Shown piece after piece: positions 58,804 to 64,000 of a stretch of 64,000 nt of DNA. The stretch is taken from the NCBI GenBank assembly GCA_964585925.1, contig CAZPFS010000008.1, positions 1-64,000 on the forward strand. Direction: 5' to 3'. The notes under the pieces were generated by a model. That model did not search any database. It saw only the letters and a list, made by a program, of their open reading frames with translations, and was not told where the DNA came from. The position numbers and the translations under genes are program-made. The stretch comes from JAAZLS01 sp964585925 (GTDB taxonomy: Bacteria; Bacillota; Dethiobacteria; DTU022). Numbering within the stretch: position 1 is the first letter of the stretch; each line of letters starts with the position of its first letter.

Positions 58804-60735
58804 ATGAGCGGTATTTGCGGTTATGTATCCTGGCGGAACCCGCCGGAGCCCCCGGCCCTTCGCCGGGGTATTCTGGAAAAAATGTCAACCACCCTGGCCC
58901 ACCGGGGCCCGGGGGGAAAAGCTATTTATATGGACCCTCTGGCCGGGCTTGTTCAGCTGTGGCCCGCCCTCCCGGCAAATGCCGGCCGCCCCCCGGAATA
59001 CCCGGAAACAGACAAACAGACCCCGCCTAATTCCTCCGCCGAACCTCCCCTGGTGGTCTTCGACGGGCAGATCTACAACCGGCCAGAGCTTCGCCGGGAG
59101 CTTTATCCCGGCCTCCGGAATTTCCCGGCCCTTGCCGCCTCCGGCGCCTCCCCCCTTGATGAGACCCGCCGCATCGTGGCCGGCCTGTACGAGAAACTCG
59201 GCCCCGAGTGTCCCTCCAGACTGCGGGGCTCGTTCGCCTTCGCCCTCTGGGATCGCCGCCGCCGCCGCCTGCTGCTGGCCCGGGACCGTTTCGGGATCAA
59301 ACCGCTGTACTATGCCCGCGCCGGAGACACTTTGCTTTTTGCCTCGGAGGCGAAAGCGCTTCTGGCCCACCCCGGGATCGCTCCCGCCCTGAATCTGGCG
59401 GCCTTGCCCCATTTCTTGACCTTCCAGTACTTTCCGGGGGAAGAAAGCGCCTTTGAAAACATATTCCGCCTGGCGCCGGCCACGGTGATGGAGACGGGAG
59501 GGGGAGCGGAGCCAACCGTCACCCGCTACTGGCGGCTTAGATTCAATCCCCCCCATCGGGCCAGGCCCCTGTCTTATTATGTTGATTTAACCGAAGAGCT
59601 GTTGCAGGAATCGGTGCGGCTTCACGCCGGCGCCGTCCCGGCCCCGGGGGCATTTTTGAGCGGCGGGGTGGATTCCAGCCTGATTGCGGCCCTGCTGACC
59701 ATCCGCCAGGGCCGGAGCCGCACCTTCAGCGTCAACTGCGCCGGGGGAAAATACAACGAGCTGGAGCAGGCGGCGGAGACGGCCCGGCTGCTCAGGTCCT
59801 GTCACCGGGAGCTGGCCATAGACGCCGCCGATTTCCGGGAGATCCTTCCCCGGGCAATCTGGCATCAGGACGAGCCGCTGGCCGACCCCTCGGCGGTGGC
59901 CCTGTTTCTGGCCTGCCGCCTGGCGGCTCGGGAGGTGAAGGCGGTGCTGTCGGGTGAGGGGGCCGACGAGCTGTTCGGGGGATACTCTATCTACCGCCAG
60001 CCGGCCTCGCTGGCTCCCCTTCAGGCGCTGCCCCCCCTGCTCAGGCAATCTTTAGGCCGGGTTTCCGCGGCCCTGCCGGAGGGGTTCAGGGGCAAAAACT
60101 TCCTGCAGCGGGGAACCACGCCCCTGGAGCGGCGCTACTTTGGAAACGCCCTGATCTTTTCGGAACCGGAAAAAAAACTGCTGCTGAACCGCGAGCTCTT
60201 TCCCGCCTGGGCCCCTCCCTGGGAGGCAACCGCCCCCTTTTACCACCGGTCCCGCCGGCTGGACGATCTGACCCGCATGCAGCACCTGGATTTTTGCACC
60301 TGGCTCCCCGGCGATATTCTGGCCAAGGCCGATCGCATGTCCGCAGCCTGTTCACTTGAACTGCGCACCCCTTTCCTCGATCACCGGCTGGTGGAGATGG
60401 CCGCCGGCATACCGTCAACCTACAAAATCCGCAAAGGAATCACCAAGTACGTGTTGCGACAGGCGGCCGCCCGCTACCTGGTGCCGCAGATTTCCTTTCG
60501 CCCCAAGCTGGGTTTCCCCGTTCCCACCGGCCCCTGGATCCGCCGGCACCTGGCCGCAGAGATCGGGGAGCTGTTTTCCACCTCTCCCGCGGCGGCCTAC
60601 TTCAATCCCTCATATCTGAGCGGGATGCTGGAGCGCCACCGGGAAGGAAGCGCCGATTACGGCCGCAAATTGTGGACTCTTTTTGTATTCATGCTCTGGC
60701 ACCGCCTGTATTTGGAACATAAAGCCGCCCCTTGA
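58804..60735 (+). CDS. asparagine synthetase homologue with degenerate glutaminase domain
   Basis: A 643-residue AsnB-type protein. The C-terminal synthetase domain is intact: PP-loop SGGVDSSLIAALL, SGEGADELFGGY and DILAKADRMSAACSLELRTPFLDHRLVEMA. The N-terminal glutaminase domain is altered. It starts MSGICGY, so Ser replaces the nucleophile Cys2 of MCGI. The stretch corresponding to GHRRLSIIDL reads VQLWPALPAN. FDGQIYN replaces YNGEIYN. The protein may use free ammonia or another amine, or amidate or cyclise a different acid, as in lasso-peptide cyclases and beta-lactam synthetases. A Cys at position 5 is not at the canonical place. GGGAGG lies 9 bases before the ATG. Confidence 0.85.
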   Translation: MSGICGYVSWRNPPEPPALRRGILEKMSTTLAHRGPGGKAIYMDPLAGLVQLWPALPANAGRPPEYPETDKQTPPNSSAEPPLVVFDGQIYNRPELRRELYPGLRNFPALAASGASPLDETRRIVAGLYEKLGPECPSRLRGSFAFALWDRRRRRLLLARDRFGIKPLYYARAGDTLLFASEAKALLAHPGIAPALNLAALPHFLTFQYFPGEESAFENIFRLAPATVMETGGGAEPTVTRYWRLRFNPPHRARPLSYYVDLTEELLQESVRLHAGAVPAPGAFLSGGVDSSLIAALLTIRQGRSRTFSVNCAGGKYNELEQAAETARLLRSCHRELAIDAADFREILPRAIWHQDEPLADPSAVALFLACRLAAREVKAVLSGEGADELFGGYSIYRQPASLAPLQALPPLLRQSLGRVSAALPEGFRGKNFLQRGTTPLERRYFGNALIFSEPEKKLLLNRELFPAWAPPWEATAPFYHRSRRLDDLTRMQHLDFCTWLPGDILAKADRMSAACSLELRTPFLDHRLVEMAAGIPSTYKIRKGITKYVLRQAAARYLVPQISFRPKLGFPVPTGPWIRRHLAAEIGELFSTSPAAAYFNPSYLSGMLERHREGSADYGRKLWTLFVFMLWHRLYLEHKAAP

Positions 60736-60749
60736 TCGGCCGGGGCGGC
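60724..60749 (+). terminator. hairpin at the end of the asparagine synthetase homologue
   Basis: GCCGCCCC and GGGGCGGC form an 8-bp GC stem overlapping the stop codon; no clear T tract follows, so termination activity is uncertain. Confidence 0.4.
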
Positions 60750-60781
60750 CCTGGCTATTCCCCTTAATTTCGGGGGTATTT

Positions 60782-61429
60782 TCAGCCGTTTCTTATGTGG
60801 TCCTTCTTTCTATAGACGGTCATCGCTTTCAGGATGCTGGATTCGGCCCTGACCGAAGTCATTTTAAGGGTATTCAGCTGCTCCAGCCATTCCTCCGGGG
60901 TGTAGCGCACATTTCCGGGATAGGCGGTTAGGCCTTCCTCCATCTCCGGTGTTCGATGCAGTTCCGGTATATCCCCGGTAATATACAGGGCGGAGAGACT
61001 GCCGTACCCGTCCCCCCAATTCGCTCCCAGCGAAACCATGGTATCCCAGATAGCCTTTTCCGTTTCGGCGGCGGTCTCCCCGGCGATCCGCATCGCCCCC
61101 GGCCGGGAGGGGGCTTTCCCCAGCACTATATCGCCCTCCCAGGGGAGCTCCCCGGTGGTGGTGCTGTCCACAAATACATACCGGTCCGGCCGCATGTATT
61201 TCCGGGCATTGGCCAGATCCTCCGGATTGCCGAAAACCCTGGTCCGCCCGTCGGTTCCGGCTTCGGCCGGTTGGGTGAAATCAGCGCGGGCTACTGCGGA
61301 TTCCACCTCCGCGTAGCCGGCTGCGCTCCCCTCCGCGCCGGCCCCTTCGGCGCCGCCCTGTTTCCCGCCGGCCGCCGCCGGCGCTTCCGGCCAGCCCGCG
61401 GGGCGGCCGTCTCTGGAAATATAGGTCAT
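60782..61429 (-). CDS. hypothetical protein behind a c-di-GMP riboswitch
   Basis: About 215 residues, not recognised. The N-terminal third is Gly/Ala-rich and acidic (from about residue 15: EAPAAAGGKQGGAEGAGAEG). The rest looks folded: NPEDLANARKYMRPDRYVFVDSTTTGELPWEGDIVLG, then GETAAETEKAIWDTMVSLGANWGDGYGSLSALYITGDIPELH, and a helical C-terminus ending KAMTVYRKKDHIRNG. No signal peptide or transmembrane helix is seen. The ATG at 61429 or a GTG two codons upstream fits, with GAGGGAGA before it. A longer reading to 61537 passes through the riboswitch's downstream hairpin and is unlikely. Confidence 0.6.
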   Translation of the reverse strand: MTYISRDGRPAGWPEAPAAAGGKQGGAEGAGAEGSAAGYAEVESAVARADFTQPAEAGTDGRTRVFGNPEDLANARKYMRPDRYVFVDSTTTGELPWEGDIVLGKAPSRPGAMRIAGETAAETEKAIWDTMVSLGANWGDGYGSLSALYITGDIPELHRTPEMEEGLTAYPGNVRYTPEEWLEQLNTLKMTSVRAESSILKAMTVYRKKDHIRNG

Positions 61430-61483
61430 CTCGTTCACCACTCTCCCTCGTATTTGCGCTCCGGCAAGTCCCGGCCCGCCTCC

Positions 61484-61501
61484 CCGGCGGAATACCGCCG
61501 G
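61484..61501 (-). promoter_or_regulatory. hairpin between riboswitch and coding region
   Basis: A perfect 7-bp stem CCGGCGG/CCGCCGG with a 4-base loop lies between the c-di-GMP aptamer and the gene start. It has no T run, so it may be part of a translational or other expression platform. Confidence 0.5.
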
Positions 61502-61548
61502 AATTGCCCAACCAGAGGCGTCGTCTTTAGGGTACATAAATCAGCCCT

Positions 61549-61634
61549 GTTTCGACAGCCTGGCGGTCATAGCCGGTTAAAACCTTAGACCCAAAGCTTT
61601 GCGCACCTTCCTTTCGGAAGGGTTGCCCTTATCG
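61549..61634 (-). promoter_or_regulatory. cyclic di-GMP-I (GEMM) riboswitch aptamer
   Basis: The minus strand matches the GEMM-I consensus step by step. It reads GGGCAACC, a CCTTCC-GAAA-GGAAGG stem capped by a GNRA tetraloop, GCGCAAAGC, then GGGTCTAAGG and a second stem containing ACCGGCTATGAC. The end is GCC...GGCTGTCG. The GAAA loop and the TCTAAGG/TATGAC receptor pair are the hallmark tertiary contact. The aptamer is followed by the gene described at 60782-61429. Confidence 0.85.
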
Positions 61635-62138
61635 TTCAGGGTATTTGCAATCCTGATCTTAATTTACACCAATCCGTTTCAATTTTCAACCGTTTTTTTA
61701 AAACTATCCCTTTAAACCCGTTTTTTTTTCAAAACCGCCCCCTTACAAACAAAAATTTGCACCTCAGGTTATCCCTGAATTAATTATGTTAATCTCCCCG
61801 GCCGGAAACAGGCCTGTTCTGGCCCCTTTATGCGGCGGCCCTGAAAAAACTAATAACAATATCCACATACTTATCCACAATTTGAAGAAATATGAAGCTC
61901 CCATACGACGGATTTCTTTCTTTTATCCACCTCTTCCACAATTGTTTCCATAATATTTGTCGAATACCGGTCCCCCCAAGGCCGGGCCTCACTTTTCACT
62001 TTTTATATGATCCGCACAAAAAATTTATGGTTGATAAAAGGAAAACCGGACTTAAAAGCGAATATAGCCTATTGAAATTGGCGGTTATTAAAAACCGAAT
62101 GGACATCCCCAATATTTTGATTTAAGGAGGCATTATAA
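61635..62138. other. AT-rich spacer with DnaA-box-like sites
   Basis: No convincing gene; a 77-codon ORF at 61892-62125 lacks protein character. The stretch holds a perfect DnaA box (TTATCCACA, 61871-61879) and near-matches at 61859-61867 and 61923-61931, with a poorer one at 61932-61940, all in one orientation. It also contains the leader of the ferredoxin gene. Confidence 0.5.
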
Positions 62139-62324
62139 ATGAAAGTAAAAGTCAACGAGGAATGCAGCGCTTGCGGGATTTGCGAAGACATCTGCCCCGA
62201 AGTATTTGAATTGGGTGATGAACAGGCTGAAGTAAAAGTAAACCCTGTTCCCGAAGAATACGAGGACAAGGTCCGCGAAGCCGCGGAAGAATGCCCCACC
62301 GAATCTATTGAAATAACAGAGTAG
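62139..62324 (+). CDS. single-cluster [4Fe-4S] ferredoxin
   Basis: A 61-residue acidic ferredoxin. Cysteines CSACGICEDICP plus a fourth Cys in EECPTESI bind one [4Fe-4S] cluster, as in the monocluster ferredoxins of Clostridia and Thermotogae. The ATG follows AAGGAGG by 8 bases, and a terminator closes the transcript. Confidence 0.96.
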   Translation: MKVKVNEECSACGICEDICPEVFELGDEQAEVKVNPVPEEYEDKVREAAEECPTESIEITE

Positions 62325-62373
62325 AAAAACAGTAACTTGTGTTTGGCCCGGGGGCCAAAATCGGGTCCCCGGG

Positions 62374-62401
62374 AAGAGATCGCTTTACCAGGCGGTCTCT
62401 T
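62374..62401 (+). terminator. rho-independent terminator of the ferredoxin gene
   Basis: A 10-bp stem AAGAGATCGC/GCGGTCTCTT with an 8-base loop, followed by TATTTTTT. Confidence 0.85.
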
Positions 62402-62561
62402 ATTTTTTGTATTTTTTGGGAACACTGTATATAACCGGCGCCCAAACATTTCTAAACGGCAGAACAGCCGCTTTCGATTCCCCTATGCCCCCCCCGGGGC
62501 GGGCAGGAATTTCTGGGGCCGGCAGCGAATAACCGGTTAGATCAAGGAGGCGCTTGGGCCG

Positions 62562-64000
62562 ATGAAAACATTGCAGGAACTGCTTTCTTATATTAATATT
62601 ACCGGCCGCCTTGGAGAATGCGACCTGCTGCGCCCCGTAAAGGGCATCGCCTACCATTCGAAGCGGGTTGCGCCGGGCCACCTGTTTGCAGCCATCAAGG
62701 GGTACCGGGTTGACGGCCACAGTTTTTTGCCGGAAGCCGCCCGCCAAGGGGCCTGCGCGGCGGTAGTGGAGCGATTCTCGCCGGAGGTCCCCCTTCCCCA
62801 GTTCAGAGTGCCAAACACCCGCCTCGCCCTGGCCGCGCTGGCCGGCGCTTTTTTCGATCACCCCTCCCGGAAACTGACCGTGATCGGGATCACCGCCTCC
62901 AACGGCAAAACCACCACCGCCTTCATGACCAACTCCGTTTTGGAGGAGCACGGGCTTAAGACCGGCCTGGTGGGCACGGTGATCGTGAAGGTGGGGAACA
63001 CCGTCCGCCCGGCCGTCCTGACCACACCCGAATCCCTGGATCTGCAGGCCCTGTTCAACCGGATGGCCGAGCAGAAGGTGGACTGCGCCACCATGGAGGT
63101 CTCCTCGGCGGGGCTGGAGCTCCACCGGGTGGGCAGCCTGGATTTTGACATCGTAGCGGTTAACAATATCAGCCGGGAGCATATCGATTTTCATGGCTCC
63201 TTTGACTCCTATTTCAACACCAAAGCCTCCCTGGTCCGCGATCGCAAGCCCGGGCAATGGGCCATCTTCAATCTCGATTGCCCTTTCAGCGCCTCCCTGG
63301 TAAAACAGACTCCCGCCAAAGCGCTGACCTACGGGCTGAAATCTTCCGGCGGCGATTTTCAGGTGCGTGATCTGGATCTTTCCACCGGCCGGGCCAGATT
63401 CCGGGTTGAGCTGACCAGATCCCTGGCCCTAAGCCCCGCCAAAACCCTGCCCCCCCAAAGCTTCCCCCTGGAACTCTCGGTACTGGGGCTGCACAGCGTT
63501 TACAATTCCATGGTGGCGGTGATTTCGGGCCTGCTCTGCGGTGTGCCGGTGGAAACCATTCAGCGAGCCCTCGGGAAATTCAAAGGCGTGGAAAGGCGCT
63601 TTGAGCTTATTTTTGAGGACGAATTCAAGGTCATAGACGATCACTTTGCCAACAGCGGCAATATCGATGTAACCCTGGAAACGCTGAAATTCATGGATTA
63701 CCGCCGGCTGAACATAGTTTACGCCATCCGCGGCGGACGGGGTATCACCGTAATTGGCGAGAGCGCGCAGGCCCTGATCAAGTGGGCGCCGGCGCTGGGG
63801 CTGTCCGAGCTAATCGCCACCGCCAGCCTCTCCCAGGTGGAGGAAAAAGACGCGGTCACCGCGGAGGAACTCCGGGTATTTTTAGAGGCGCTGAAAAAAG
63901 CGGGAATCAAGGTGCAGTATTTCGACGAACTTCCCGAGGCCATCGCCTGCGGGCTCTCCCGCACCCGCCCCGGCGATATTTTGCTTCTGGCAGGCTGTCA
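62562..64000 (+). CDS. divergent Mur ligase, MurE-like (partial, runs off the window)
   Basis: An open frame of 479 codons that continues past the window end. The N-terminal domain (VKGIAYHSKRVAPGHLFAAIKGYRVDGHSF) is MurE-like, as are the P-loop GITASNGKTTT, TTPESLDLQALFNRM, and NISREHIDFHGSFDSYFNTKASL. The C-terminal domain is divergent: the usual VDYAHTPD reads IDDHFANSGNIDV, and the canonical DNPR/DNPA substrate motif is not seen. It ends GDILLLAGC where MurE has AGKGHE. It may add a different amino acid to the cell-wall precursor, or act on another acid substrate. AAGGAGG lies 13 bases before the ATG. Confidence 0.8.
   Translation, partial: MKTLQELLSYINITGRLGECDLLRPVKGIAYHSKRVAPGHLFAAIKGYRVDGHSFLPEAARQGACAAVVERFSPEVPLPQFRVPNTRLALAALAGAFFDHPSRKLTVIGITASNGKTTTAFMTNSVLEEHGLKTGLVGTVIVKVGNTVRPAVLTTPESLDLQALFNRMAEQKVDCATMEVSSAGLELHRVGSLDFDIVAVNNISREHIDFHGSFDSYFNTKASLVRDRKPGQWAIFNLDCPFSASLVKQTPAKALTYGLKSSGGDFQVRDLDLSTGRARFRVELTRSLALSPAKTLPPQSFPLELSVLGLHSVYNSMVAVISGLLCGVPVETIQRALGKFKGVERRFELIFEDEFKVIDDHFANSGNIDVTLETLKFMDYRRLNIVYAIRGGRGITVIGESAQALIKWAPALGLSELIATASLSQVEEKDAVTAEELRVFLEALKKAGIKVQYFDELPEAIACGLSRTRPGDILLLAGC

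Noticed and set aside
61430..61537. N-terminal extension of the unknown gene behind the c-di-GMP riboswitch
   Set aside because: It would translate the hairpin region downstream of the aptamer; a better ribosome-binding site lies just before 61435.
61892..62125. 77-codon ORF upstream of the ferredoxin gene
   Set aside because: No ribosome-binding site, AT-rich composition, no recognisable domain, and it spans DnaA-box-like sites and the ferredoxin leader.

Overview
The window reads as a chromosomal segment of a moderately GC-rich, anaerobic, spore-forming member of the Bacillota (Clostridia-like). The evidence is the sporulation genes (yqfC, yqfD, spoIIP), the typical Bacillota gene order around rpsU/phoH/ybeY/recO/glyQS/ccpN/ppsR/ppdK/dnaG/rpoD, a CIRCE-controlled hrcA-grpE-dnaK-dnaJ operon, a T-box leader, a tandem glycine riboswitch, pyruvate phosphate dikinase and several ferredoxin-type proteins. 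Species cannot be named from the sequence alone.

Layout. 1-360: two tRNA genes (CAT and Asn), minus strand. 0.38-5.8 kb, minus: rpoD, dnaG and a large flavin/FeS oxidoreductase with an MvhD/FlpD-type C-terminus. 6.0-7.8 kb: a D-Ala-D-Ala carboxypeptidase (+) and a toxin-antitoxin pair (-) with a palindromic operator over its -10 box. 7.8-25.0 kb, minus: a long housekeeping block (ppdK, ppsR, ccpN, glyS, glyQ with T-box, DUF4342, recO, a cytidine deaminase-TrmO fusion, DUF881, dgkA, ybeY, pgpH, phoH, yqfD, yqfC, rpsU, hinT), many neighbours overlapping by a few bases. 25.2-26.7 kb (+): mnmH and ylbF. 26.9-29.2 kb (-): a 27-codon lipoprotein-like ORF and an M28-family lipoprotein peptidase. 29.4-34.9 kb (+): a response regulator, a sensor kinase and an ABC exporter, with GTCAC repeats upstream of the exporter, then REP-like palindromes and a UspA protein. 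35.6-38.4 kb (-): a membrane-anchored protein, mtaB and rsmE. 38.4-39.57 kb: a repeat array broken by a 100-N assembly gap. 39.6-44.4 kb (-): dnaJ, dnaK, grpE, hrcA. 44.4-45.9 kb (-): a yqxA-like gene and spoIIP. 46.1-52.3 kb (-): the glycine cleavage operon (riboswitch, gcvT, gcvH, gcvPA, gcvPB, lpdA). 52.5-60.7 kb, mixed strands: aconitase, acpS, a cold shock protein, a nitroreductase, threonine synthase, a YchF-like GTPase and an asparagine synthetase homologue with a degenerate glutaminase domain. 60.8-61.6 kb (-): an unrecognised protein behind what looks like a class I cyclic di-GMP riboswitch. 61.6-62.1 kb: an AT-rich spacer with DnaA-box-like sites. 62.1 kb to the end (+): a single-cluster ferredoxin and the start of a divergent Mur ligase that runs off the window.

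How the parts work together. Pyruvate metabolism is controlled by CcpN and the PPDK regulatory protein next to their target ppdK. Glycine feeds the cleavage system through its riboswitch, while glycyl-tRNA charging is set by the T-box. HrcA/CIRCE controls the chaperones. The two-component system most likely drives the adjacent exporter through the GTCAC repeats.

The most unusual items are the putative c-di-GMP riboswitch in front of an unknown gene, the asparagine synthetase homologue without its N-terminal cysteine nucleophile, the cytidine deaminase-TrmO fusion, the missing era, lepA, hemW and prmA at their usual places, the divergent Mur ligase, and the repeat array that defeated assembly.
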